Source: Cryobacterium shii
Lineage (GTDB): Bacteria; Actinomycetota; Actinomycetes; Actinomycetales; Microbacteriaceae
Assembly: GCF_004402595.1 (NCBI RefSeq)
Contig: NZ_SOFY01000013.1
Coordinates: 1 to 64,000 of the forward strand
DNA length: 64,000 bases
Reading direction: 5' to 3'
A program made the translations under genes and the position numbers. Numbering within the stretch: the first letter of the stretch is position 1; each line of letters opens with the position of its first letter. Positions 8,571 to 15,822 of this stretch are shown here, one piece after another. The notes under the pieces were generated by a model. It saw nothing but the letters and a program-made list of their open reading frames with translations. It searched no databases and was not told the origin of the DNA.

Positions 8571-8996
8571 ATGATCCAGAAGACCACGGATGCACTCGAG
8601 TGGGTCCAGCAGCGCGGAGCCGGCTCACTGGCCGAGAAGATGGGCATCGAGTTCGTCGAGTTCACGATCGACCGGGCCGTCGCACGGATGCCGGTGGAGG
8701 GCAACACCCAGCCGGCCATGCTCCTGCACGGGGGCGCCTACGTGGTCCTGGGCGAATCGCTCGGATCGATGGCCGCCAACCTGCACGCAGGGCCGGACCG
8801 TCTGGCGGTGGGGATCGAGATCAACGCCACGCACACCCGGTCGGCGACTTCCGGCTACGTCACGGGAGTGTGTACGCCCGTGCACCTGGGCCGCACGCTC
8901 ACGACGCACGAGATCGCGGTGACCGACGACCAGGGACGCCGCTGCTCGACCATCCGGATCACGAACCTGATCAAGGACCGGTCCGGAATGAAGTAG
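8571..8996 (+). CDS. Hotdog-fold thioesterase (PaaI family)
   Basis: A 141-aa single hotdog domain with the PaaI-type motif LLHGGAYVVLGESLGSMAA (His-Gly-Gly and the catalytic acidic residue) and the C-terminal HLGRTLTTHEIAVTD. Family members hydrolyse acyl- or aryl-CoA thioesters; the substrate here is unknown. The ATG at 8571 follows an AAGGTG Shine-Dalgarno at 8562-8567. In-frame GTG codons at 8550 and 8565 are alternatives. It is transcribed away from polA and ends at a bidirectional terminator shared with pdtaR. Confidence 0.9.
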   Translation: MIQKTTDALEWVQQRGAGSLAEKMGIEFVEFTIDRAVARMPVEGNTQPAMLLHGGAYVVLGESLGSMAANLHAGPDRLAVGIEINATHTRSATSGYVTGVCTPVHLGRTLTTHEIAVTDDQGRRCSTIRITNLIKDRSGMK

Positions 8997-9006
8997 GAAC
9001 GCGAAA

Positions 9007-9040
9007 GGCCGAGCAGCCCACGAGAGGGGGCTGCTCGGCC
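9007..9040. terminator. Bidirectional terminator between the thioesterase gene and pdtaR
   Basis: Perfect 13-bp inverted repeat GGCCGAGCAGCCC / GGGCTGCTCGGCC with an 8-nt loop, placed between two convergent genes (stops at 8996 and 9073). The symmetric position suggests it serves both strands. Confidence 0.85.
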
Positions 9041-9072
9041 GGCCGAGATTCCGTTCGCTTCGGGTACTGGTG

Positions 9073-9678
9073 CTACTTCTTGGCGCTCAGCTGCTCGATG
9101 ATCGCCTGGGCGACGTCGTGCATGGTGAGCCGGCGGTCCATGGACGCCTTCTGGATCCAACGGAACGATTCCGGCTCGGTGAGCCCCATCTTCTCGTTGA
9201 GGAGCCCCTTGGCGCGGTCGACGAGCTTGCGGGTCTCGAACCGCTCGACCAGGTCCGCGACCTCGGCTTCGAGGGTGATGATCTGGCTGTACCGGGACAG
9301 GGCGATCTCGATCGCGGGCAGCAGGTCGTTCGGAGTGAACGGCTTGACGACATAGGCGAGCGCACCGGCCTCCGTCGCACGTTCCACGAGTTCCTTCTGG
9401 CTGAACGCGGTCAGCAGAACGACGGGCGCGATGTGGGCCTTCGTGATGCGCTCGGCCGCGGAGATGCCGTCGAGGTGAGGCATCTTGACGTCCATGATGA
9501 CGAGGTCGGGCCGAAGCTCGGTGGCCAGGGCGACGGCGGTTTCTCCGTCGCCGGCTTCACCGACCACCTCGAATCCGGCGTCACGGAGGATCTCGACGAT
9601 GTCGAGGCGGATGAGAGACTCATCCTCGGCAACGACAACGCGCCGAGGAGGTACTGGGGTGGAATCTTGGTCGGTCAC
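9073..9678 (-). CDS. pdtaR: ANTAR-domain response regulator (PdtaR type)
   Basis: A 201-aa protein with a receiver domain at about 12-122 (acidic pocket AEDES, phospho-acceptor Asp63 in VIMDVKMPHLDG, Lys112 in VVKPFTP). A C-terminal ANTAR RNA-binding domain follows at about 130-195 (LVDRAKGLLNEKMGLTEPES). ANTAR proteins bind dual-hairpin RNAs and antiterminate; the mycobacterial orthologue partners the histidine kinase PdtaS. No kinase gene is adjacent here. The gene faces the tRNA-Leu gene, with the tRNA -10 box lying about 17 nt from its start codon. Confidence 0.93.
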   Translation of the reverse strand: MTDQDSTPVPPRRVVVAEDESLIRLDIVEILRDAGFEVVGEAGDGETAVALATELRPDLVIMDVKMPHLDGISAAERITKAHIAPVVLLTAFSQKELVERATEAGALAYVVKPFTPNDLLPAIEIALSRYSQIITLEAEVADLVERFETRKLVDRAKGLLNEKMGLTEPESFRWIQKASMDRRLTMHDVAQAIIEQLSAKK

Positions 9679-9694
9679 GGGTGAAAGCCTACGG

Positions 9695-9700
9695 TATTCT
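9695..9700 (+). promoter_or_regulatory. -10 box of the tRNA-Leu gene (candidate)
   Basis: TATTCT lies 17 nt before the first base of the tRNA. The best -35-like hexamer (TTGGTC at 9667-9672) is spaced too far (22 bp), so only the -10 is proposed. Confidence 0.35.
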
Positions 9701-9716
9701 GATCCAGGTGTTGTGA

Positions 9717-9802
9717 GCCGGTGTGGCGGAATGGCAGACGCGGAGCACTCAAAATGCTTTGTTCGAAAGGACGTGTGGGTTCGAGTCCCACCACCGGTAC
9801 CA
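9717..9802 (+). tRNA. tRNA-Leu (anticodon CAA)
   Basis: The sequence folds into a class II tRNA. Acceptor strands are GCCGGTG (9717-9723) and CACCGGT (9792-9798), with a terminal G-U pair and discriminator A. The D arm is GCG...CGC. The anticodon stem GAGCA/TGCTT encloses the loop CTCAAAA (anticodon CAA, reads UUG codons). A long variable arm is present, and the T arm is GTGGG-TTCGAGT-CCCAC. CCA is encoded in the DNA (9800-9802). The long variable arm together with CAA makes Leu the only reasonable call. Confidence 0.95.
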
Positions 9803-9856
9803 ACACCACGTAGTGAAACCCCCGGTCAGTGACGCGTGGCGGGCGCTCGTCGCCTG

Positions 9857-10336
9857 CTAGTCGCGCACGCCGGGCAGCGTGACGTCGTCCCGGGACATGT
9901 CCTCCTCGAGCAGCGCCGTGATCGACCGAAGCGTCTCCGGTGACACATCCCCGAGCACCCGGGCCGCGAAGTTGACGACGCGTTTGGCGCGCAGGCTCTT
10001 CACAAAGACCAGTTGGGCGTCGACCCGTTCCGGCAGGTCGCCCGACCCGAGCAGGTACTTGGGCGGGATGCGGAAGAACTCGCCGATCCCGGTGAGCAGG
10101 TCGGCGTCGGTGACCAGTGGGCCGTCCCCCGTGATCATGTAGGCCCACCGGGCGCGCGACAGCGAGAGGCCCCGCGCTTCCAGGCCCGCGGCGATCTGCT
10201 TGTACGTATGGGGAGTGTTTCCCTCGGCGACGACGACATCAAGCAGCAGGTTCAGTTTGCGGGCCAGTTCGAGCTGCGGGCTGACGGGTTCGCCGGCCGG
10301 GTTCAGCGAGCCGTGGGATGTTCCGGGGTTGATCAC
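9857..10336 (-). CDS. EspR-like helix-turn-helix transcriptional regulator
   Basis: A 159-aa protein. Residues about 22-105 form an XRE-type HTH region laid out like mycobacterial EspR (LARKLNLLLDVV...PHTYKQIAAGLEARGLSLSRAR...GIGEFFRIPPKYLL). A C-terminal helical part at about 106-145 probably mediates dimerisation. It is the last gene of a three-gene operon; its ATG overlaps the stop of the membrane-protein gene by 4 nt (ATGA). Proteins of this type are usually found beside an ImmA/IrrE protease gene, as here, which suggests it is the regulated repressor or activator of the set. Target sites may be the repeated palindromes at 11916-11965. Confidence 0.8.
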   Translation of the reverse strand: MINPGTSHGSLNPAGEPVSPQLELARKLNLLLDVVVAEGNTPHTYKQIAAGLEARGLSLSRARWAYMITGDGPLVTDADLLTGIGEFFRIPPKYLLGSGDLPERVDAQLVFVKSLRAKRVVNFAARVLGDVSPETLRSITALLEEDMSRDDVTLPGVRD

Positions 10337-11367
10337 GATCGCCCGCCCCCTTCGAGAACCTCGGGGTGGTTAACCGGGCGGCGGGTCGCCGTCGCCCGGA
10401 CGTGGCGTTCGATGTCCTCGATCAGCGCCCGCTCGGCCGGGGAGACGGCCTGACCGGGGTTGAGGAGCAGGCTGTCGCGGACTTCGACGTAGCGCCGATA
10501 CAGGTGGGCACGGGGATCCCTGACGATGAGCAGCATCGGCCAGGTGAGCCGGCGCTCGATGCTCAGCTCCGGCGAGTCCGCCAGGAGACGTTCCCAGAGA
10601 GGCGTGATTCGCCACAGCAACTCGCGGTGCCGAACGCTTTTGCGCGCGGATTGGATCGCGTCCGCTGTCGCGGTAAGGCCCAGGCCGACGGCCAGGGATA
10701 TCGGCGCGGTGAGGAGGGCGAGGTGGTACACCGGGCGCGACCAGACCTGGAAAGCGGTCTCCTTGAGGAGGATCAGTTCCGCTGCATCGAACATGCTGAG
10801 CAGCGCGTAGACCAGAACCCACCAGCATCCGAAGGCCACAAACGCAAGCGACACGCGGGTCACCGTGCGCCGTTGGCGTCGAAGGTCCGACAGGCAGGCG
10901 TACCCCACCGAGATGGAGAAGAGGGCCATCGCGATCCAGGTCGTGGCGGAGTATGCGGCGAAGTCCCACCGCGTCGGGAACGACTTGTGGATCTCCCGGA
11001 CAAGGTGCCAGTCGCTGCCGAAAAACAGAATGGCCTGGACGGCGATGATCGCCGCGGCCGCCGCGGCGCTGACCTGCTTGCGTCGCTCGGTCAGTCGTTC
11101 ACCGGATACCGCCTCCCCCACGAGCGCAGCGAGGAGTGTTATCGCCACGATCGCCGTGGCGTGGAAGATGAAGTACGGCACGTTGACGCCGCCGAGTAGG
11201 GCGTCCACCGCGTTGTAGATGACGTGCGGCTGAAGGGACATGGTCGTGGCGAACGCGGTCAGAAACCAGAACAACGTCCGCCGCCGACCGCGAATGACCG
11301 AGGGCAGGCAGAAGCCGGCGGTGACCCACAGAAGCGCGGAAACGGCGAGGAGGGCGGTCTGCATCAC
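10333..11367 (-). CDS. Seven-helix membrane protein with cytoplasmic C-terminal domain (MAB_1171c/DUF6545-like)
   Basis: The 344-aa product shows about seven hydrophobic segments in its first 236 residues, starting with LLAVSALLWVTAGFCLP. A charged cytoplasmic domain follows (WRITPLWERLLADSPEL; DPRAHLYRRYVEVRDSLL). This layout matches the family annotated as MAB_1171c-like putative transporter; true transport activity is unproven and a sensor role is equally possible. Both ends overlap neighbouring genes by 4 nt (ATGA), so the three proteins are made from one message in a coupled way. Confidence 0.8.
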   Translation of the reverse strand: MMQTALLAVSALLWVTAGFCLPSVIRGRRRTLFWFLTAFATTMSLQPHVIYNAVDALLGGVNVPYFIFHATAIVAITLLAALVGEAVSGERLTERRKQVSAAAAAAIIAVQAILFFGSDWHLVREIHKSFPTRWDFAAYSATTWIAMALFSISVGYACLSDLRRQRRTVTRVSLAFVAFGCWWVLVYALLSMFDAAELILLKETAFQVWSRPVYHLALLTAPISLAVGLGLTATADAIQSARKSVRHRELLWRITPLWERLLADSPELSIERRLTWPMLLIVRDPRAHLYRRYVEVRDSLLLNPGQAVSPAERALIEDIERHVRATATRRPVNHPEVLEGGGRS

Positions 11368-11924
11368 AGCACCCTGCCGAATCCGGTTTGGGGGCCCTTG
11401 GCGGCATCCGCCTCGTCCTCCAGCATGATCAGCGCCAGCCGATCCCCGATCGCCTCCGCGAGGGCCTCTTGGTCGTCGGTGAAGCTGCTCCGGGACAGCG
11501 CATAGGCGATGGCGTCCAGCGGGATGAGGGGCGCCAGCAGGGCGACCCGTTCGATCGGCAGAAGTTCCTTCTCGTGACGGAGGATCATGTGGCCGAATTC
11601 GTGGTTGATGAATTGCTGGCGGTGAACCGCCGAATCCGTCGGTGCGTGATGGATACGTTCGAAATTCTCACCGGCGACCTCGATCCAGAGCCCGCAGACG
11701 CCGGACTCGACCAGGCGCGTGCTGGCGGGGCGGATGACGATCGTCTTCCCCCGGAGCCCCTCCATGTGCCGGTGGAGCAGCTCCGCCGTCAAAGGATGCG
11801 GCAGGTGGAGGGCGGCTACCAGGTCGCGCGCCCGCTCCGTGCGTTTTTCGTACCTCAGGCTGTGTTCCCCACTCACTGCGCCACGGCAACCCCCTTCGGG
11901 GGACGCCGAATCGGCGTTGGACAT
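11364..11924 (-). CDS. ImmA/IrrE-type zinc metallopeptidase
   Basis: A 186-aa protein with the zinc-protease motif HEFGH at residues 108-112 (context QFINHEFGHMILRHEKEL), typical of ImmA/IrrE-like domains that cut a partner HTH repressor in ICEBs1 (ImmA/ImmR) and Deinococcus (IrrE/DdrO). It is the first gene of the operon. Two in-frame start codons, at 11924 and 11960, lie inside two copies of a 14-bp repeat, and both would begin MSN; neither has a convincing Shine-Dalgarno, so a leaderless message is possible. The start at 11924 is chosen because the extra upstream residues are not family-like. The substrate is inferred to be the HTH protein two genes downstream. Confidence 0.8.
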   Translation of the reverse strand: MSNADSASPEGGCRGAVSGEHSLRYEKRTERARDLVAALHLPHPLTAELLHRHMEGLRGKTIVIRPASTRLVESGVCGLWIEVAGENFERIHHAPTDSAVHRQQFINHEFGHMILRHEKELLPIERVALLAPLIPLDAIAYALSRSSFTDDQEALAEAIGDRLALIMLEDEADAAKGPQTGFGRVL

Positions 11925-11965
11925 GTCTAACAGGTGATAACGTGAATCTCGGTTGGACATGTCTA
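11916..11965 (-). promoter_or_regulatory. Two identical 14-bp sites with a GACATGTC palindrome
   Basis: GTTGGACATGTCTA occurs at 11916-11929 and again at 11952-11965 (plus strand), exactly 36 bp apart start to start. Each has the self-complementary core GACATGTC and each contains, on the minus strand, an ATG that could start the metallopeptidase gene. Spacing near 3.5 helical turns and the position at the operon start suggest paired operators. Alternatively they reflect a small duplication. Confidence 0.5.
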
Positions 11966-12269
11966 CGCTACCGGGTCGGAGGGCCCGCAGTCGCCATGGG
12001 GAGCCAACCATTCACGCTCCTTTCGGAGTGTTCACGCGCACAGTCTCACCGGGGCGACACCGAAGGGGAACGGGGTGTCCACCCGGTGAGGCGGTGCGTG
12101 CAGAACTCCGGCGGGCGACGACTCAAATCGGCGAGTCGAACTGCGGAATGCTCGGTATCAGATTCGGGTGCCCACGTCTGCCCCCAGTCTGGGCTGCGGC
12201 ATCCGCAATAGGGTGGAGCGACGAAAAGACCTGTTGAACCGCGTACTCGACCCGAACAGAGGATGCCCC
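11925..12269. other. 345-bp divergent intergenic region
   Basis: Separates the metallopeptidase operon (leftward) from the HD-domain gene (rightward). Besides the repeated 14-bp sites, it holds a TAGGGT box at 12209-12214 that could be a -10 for the rightward gene, without a good -35. Short open frames here have no coding bias and are not called as genes. Confidence 0.5.
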
Positions 12270-12740
12270 GTGACAACACTTTTGGACGACGCCATCCACT
12301 TCGCGCGCGTTGCGTACTCCAGCCACCGCGACGATTTCGGTCGGCTGGCCATCGAGCATCCGCTTCGCGTGATGGATGCCCTCGCGAGCGACGACAACAG
12401 GCTCGTCGCCGTGCTGCACGACACCCTCGTCAACTCGGTCGCCACCCTCAGCGACCTCCGCGCGTTCCTGCCGAACCGCCTCCTGATGGCCGTCAGCGCC
12501 CTCGGCAACATCGACGAGGACACGGACGGGATCTCCCTGCAGCAGATCCTGGCCGACCCGATCGCGCTCACGGTGAAGCTCGCGTGCATCGCGGACCTGT
12601 CCGATCCGGCCCGCCTGGCCGACCTCGACCCGTTCACCCGGCGGAGCCGGGAATCGCACGCCGTGTCGGCCGCGCTGGCGCTGGGAACGACCCTCCCCGC
12701 CGAGCGCGCCCTGATGGTGCCCGCCGGCGTGCAGCGCTGA
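12270..12740 (+). CDS. HD-domain protein (RelA/SpoT hydrolase-like HD)
   Basis: The 156-aa product carries the metal-binding His of IEHPLRVM (His30) and the HD pair of VAVLHDTLVNS (His50-Asp51), arranged as in the (p)ppGpp hydrolase domain of RelA/SpoT. A later conserved segment reads TVKLACIADLSDPARL, like the VKLADRLHN region. No synthetase or TGS domain is present. It may be a small alarmone or nucleotide hydrolase, but the substrate is unproven. GTG at 12270 is chosen because AGAGGA at 12258-12263 lies 6 nt upstream. It converges on pyk, with a shared terminator between. Confidence 0.72.
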   Translation: MTTLLDDAIHFARVAYSSHRDDFGRLAIEHPLRVMDALASDDNRLVAVLHDTLVNSVATLSDLRAFLPNRLLMAVSALGNIDEDTDGISLQQILADPIALTVKLACIADLSDPARLADLDPFTRRSRESHAVSAALALGTTLPAERALMVPAGVQR

Positions 12741-12754
12741 CGCCGGATCCTCAA

Positions 12755-12797
12755 GAAAGGCCCCGCACCCCGTGTGACACGGGGTGCGGGGCCTTTC
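12755..12797. terminator. Bidirectional terminator between the HD gene and pyk
   Basis: Near-continuous inverted repeat of 21 bp per arm (GAAAGGCCCCGCACCCCGTG and its complement). On either strand the stem ends in CTTTC, giving a short U-rich end. It sits between stop codons at 12740 and 12809. Confidence 0.9.
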
Positions 12798-12808
12798 CAG
12801 GAGAGGTG

Positions 12809-14254
12809 TCAGCTCTTGGCGTACGCCGGGTGAACTTCATTGTGGGCATCGCCGACGCGGTGCACACGGATGTCGTTCGTGGAACCGGCGATTCCGGGAG
12901 GGGATCCGCTGATGACGACGACCTTGTCACCGAGCTGAGCCAGGCCCTGCCCGAGCAGGATGTCGTCCACCTGTCCGAACATGGCGTCCGTGTGCGTGAC
13001 CCGGTCCACCAGGTAGGTCTGGATTCCCCAGGTCAGCGCGAGGCGACGGCGGATGCCGGGCTCGGGCGTGAAGGCCAGCATCGGGATCTTCGACCGCAGA
13101 CGCGACATCCGCCTTGCCGAGTCGCCGGACTCCGTGAAGATGCACAGGAACTTCGCTTCGACGAACTCGGCGACCTCGATGGCTGCGAGGGTGATCGCGC
13201 CACCCTGGGTGCGGGGTTTGTTCGTCAGCGGGGCGATGCGCTCCAGTCCGTGGTCCTCCGTCGACGCAACAATGCGCGCCATCGTCTGGACCGTCACGAC
13301 GGGGTATTCGCCGACGCTGGTCTCACCACTGAGCATGACCGCGTCAGCGCCGTCGAGCACGGCGTTCGCGACGTCGGACGTTTCGGCCCGCGTCGGGACC
13401 GGGCTGTGGATCATCGATTCCAGCATCTGCGTGGCCACGATGACCGGCTTCGCCATGCGGCGGGCCAGTTCGACGGCATGCTTCTGCACGATCGGGACGG
13501 CCTCGAGCGGCAGTTCGACGCCCAGGTCGCCACGGGCGACCATGATGGCGTCGAAGGCGTCGACGATGCCTTCGAGGTTTTCCACGGCCTGCGGTTTCTC
13601 GATCTTGGCGATGACGGGGACACGACGGCCCTCTTCTTCCATGATCTCGTGCACGCGAGTGATGTCGGCGGCGTCACGGACGAACGACAGCGCGATCAGG
13701 TCCGTTCCGAGGCGGAGGCCCCAGCGCAGGTCCGCCTCGTCCTTTTCGGACAGGGCGGGCACGTTGACGGCGACTCCGGGCAGGTTGATGCCCTTGTTGT
13801 TGGAGACGGGGCCGGCGACGATGACCGTGGTGGTGACGACGGTGTCGTTCGTGGCCACGACCTCGACCTTGACCTTGCCGTCGTCGATGAGGAGGAAGTC
13901 GCCCGGCCTGACGTCCTGGGGCAGACCCTTGTAGGTCGTGCCGGACAGGTCGCGCGTTCCGACGACATCCTCGGTGGTGATCTTAAAAATGTCTCCGACG
14001 GCCAGTTCGTAAGGGCCGCCTTCGAACTTGCCGAGACGGATCTTCGGCCCCTGCAGGTCGACCATGACGGCGACTGCGCGGCCGGAGTCGTTCGCTGCCT
14101 TGCGCACGTTGGCGTAAACGCCCTCGTGCACCTGGTAGTCCCCGTGGCTCAGGTTCATCCGGCAGACATCTACACCGGCATCAATAAGGGCTCGAATTTG
14201 ATCGTAGCTGGATGCTGCCGGCCCGAGCGTGGCGACAATTTTGGCGCGTCTCAT
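12809..14254 (-). CDS. pyk: Pyruvate kinase
   Basis: A 481-aa glycolytic enzyme converting phosphoenolpyruvate and ADP to pyruvate and ATP. Visible motifs are the N-terminal RRAKIVATLGPA, CRMNLSHG, IAKIEKPQAVENL with the catalytic Lys, MVARGDLGVELP, KPVIVATQMLESM and LSGETSVGEYPV. The A, B and C domains are complete and the length is typical. It follows gltD by about 110 bp and ends at a strong terminator, so it is probably transcribed alone. It is cytoplasmic, with allosteric control through the C domain. Confidence 0.97.
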   Translation of the reverse strand: MRRAKIVATLGPAASSYDQIRALIDAGVDVCRMNLSHGDYQVHEGVYANVRKAANDSGRAVAVMVDLQGPKIRLGKFEGGPYELAVGDIFKITTEDVVGTRDLSGTTYKGLPQDVRPGDFLLIDDGKVKVEVVATNDTVVTTTVIVAGPVSNNKGINLPGVAVNVPALSEKDEADLRWGLRLGTDLIALSFVRDAADITRVHEIMEEEGRRVPVIAKIEKPQAVENLEGIVDAFDAIMVARGDLGVELPLEAVPIVQKHAVELARRMAKPVIVATQMLESMIHSPVPTRAETSDVANAVLDGADAVMLSGETSVGEYPVVTVQTMARIVASTEDHGLERIAPLTNKPRTQGGAITLAAIEVAEFVEAKFLCIFTESGDSARRMSRLRSKIPMLAFTPEPGIRRRLALTWGIQTYLVDRVTHTDAMFGQVDDILLGQGLAQLGDKVVVISGSPPGIAGSTNDIRVHRVGDAHNEVHPAYAKS

Positions 14255-14364
14255 TCTGAAAAAACTCCGGTTTCCGCGCTGTTTGGGCGCATGATTTCTG
14301 TTGTGGAACGGGAGACCACGGGGTGGTGGATCTCTTGGAATTGACTCACTGGATCAGTGACCAA

Positions 14365-15822
14365 TCAGATTGCGAAGGCATGATCCGTCGGTTTGACCGG
14401 AGCAGGCAACTGTGTCTCGCCTTCGAGGAATTTGTCGACCGCTGCCGCAGCAGCCCGGCCTTCAGCGATCGCCCAGACGATGAGTGACTGACCGCGGCCG
14501 ACATCACCGGCAACGAAAACGCCTTCATGGCTCGTCTGGTAATTGTCGTCACGTTCGACATTACTCCGACCATCGACCGGAATGTGCAGCTGATCGGCGA
14601 GGTCGCGGGACTCCGGGCCTGTGAAACCCAGCGCCAGCAGCACGAGATCCGCGGGAATCTCACGTTCGGTTCCGGCCTTCGGCACGCGGCGCCCGTCCAG
14701 GAATTCGGTTTCGGCCACGCGGATGGCGCGCACCTCGCCGGCCTCATTGGCCAGGAACTCGACCGTCGACACCAGGAATTCGCGGCTGCCGCCCTCCTCG
14801 TGGGCGCTGGACACCTCGAACAGCGTCGGCGACAGGGGCCACGGCTGGTGCTCGGGGCGGTCCGTGCCGGGCTGACGTCCGATGGCGAGATTGGTGACGG
14901 ATGCCGCGAGCTGGCGGTGTGCCGTGCCGATGCAGTCCGCTCCGGTGTCACCGCCCCCGAGCACAACCACGTGTTTGCCCTCAGCCGTGATCTGCTGGTC
15001 GACGGTGTCGCCGGCGCCCACCTTGTTCTGCTGGACCAGGTACTCCATGGCGAAGTGCACCCCGGGGAGGTCACGGCCGGCGACGGGCAGGTCGCGTGGC
15101 ACCATGGCCCCGGTGGCGATCACGACGGCGTCGTAGCGGGCGCGCAGGTCGGCCCAGGTGAGGTCGACGCCGATGTTCACGCCCGCACGGAAGCGGGTGC
15201 CCTCGGCGGTCATCTGAGCCAGGCGGGCCTCGAGGTGCTTCTTCTCCATCTTGAAATCGGGAATGCCGTAGCGCAGCAGCCCGCCGATGCGGTCGTCTCG
15301 CTCGAAGACCGCCACGGTGTGACCGGCGCGGGTGAGCTGCTGGGCCGCCGCGAGGCCGGCCGGGCCGGAGCCGACGACGGCAACGGTCTTTCCGGTGAGC
15401 CGTCCCGGCGGCTGCGGCTGGACCCAGCCGTTGGCGAACGCCTGGTCGATGATGGACACCTCGACCTGCTTGATGGTGACCGGCGGCTGGCTGATGCCCA
15501 GCACGCACGACGACTCGCAGGGCGCGGGGCAAAGCCGCCCGGTGAACTCCGGAAAGTTGTTGGTGGTGTGCAGGCGTTCGATGGCCTGCCGGCCCTCGTC
15601 CCGCCAGGTGAGGTCGTTCCACTCGGGGATGATGTTGCCCAGCGGGCAGCCCTGCTGGCAGAACGGCACGCCGCAGTCCATGCACCGTCCGGCCTGGCGT
15701 TTCAGCTGCGCGGCATCACCCTGCTCGTAGACCTCTTTCCAGTCCATGAGTCGCACGGACACGGGACGACGCGCGGGAAGCTCACGCTCAGTCGTCTTGA
15801 GGAATCCCTTCGGATCAGCCAT
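14365..15822 (-). CDS. gltD: Glutamate synthase small subunit
   Basis: A 485-aa NADPH-dependent FAD/iron-sulfur subunit that feeds electrons to GltB for making two glutamates from glutamine and 2-oxoglutarate. N-terminal cysteines for 4Fe-4S clusters are in [16 protein letters not shown] and CPAPCESSC. An FAD motif [13 protein letters not shown] and an NADPH motif GGGDTGADC follow. The length is usual. Its ATG overlaps the end of gltB by 8 nt, so the two are translationally coupled. Confidence 0.97.
   Translation of the reverse strand: MADPKGFLKTTERELPARRPVSVRLMDWKEVYEQGDAAQLKRQAGRCMDCGVPFCQQGCPLGNIIPEWNDLTWRDEGRQAIERLHTTNNFPEFTGRLCPAPCESSCVLGISQPPVTIKQVEVSIIDQAFANGWVQPQPPGRLTGKTVAVVGSGPAGLAAAQQLTRAGHTVAVFERDDRIGGLLRYGIPDFKMEKKHLEARLAQMTAEGTRFRAGVNIGVDLTWADLRARYDAVVIATGAMVPRDLPVAGRDLPGVHFAMEYLVQQNKVGAGDTVDQQITAEGKHVVVLGGGDTGADCIGTAHRQLAASVTNLAIGRQPGTDRPEHQPWPLSPTLFEVSSAHEEGGSREFLVSTVEFLANEAGEVRAIRVAETEFLDGRRVPKAGTEREIPADLVLLALGFTGPESRDLADQLHIPVDGRSNVERDDNYQTSHEGVFVAGDVGRGQSLIVWAIAEGRAAAAAVDKFLEGETQLPAPVKPTDHAFAI

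Noticed and set aside
9803-9856. att site or integrated element at the tRNA-Leu 3' end
   Set aside because: No repeat of the tRNA end and no integrase gene was found in the following DNA.
14347-14360. Hairpin CACTG-GAT-CAGTG after gltD as terminator
   Set aside because: Only 5 bp of stem and no U-run; too weak to call.
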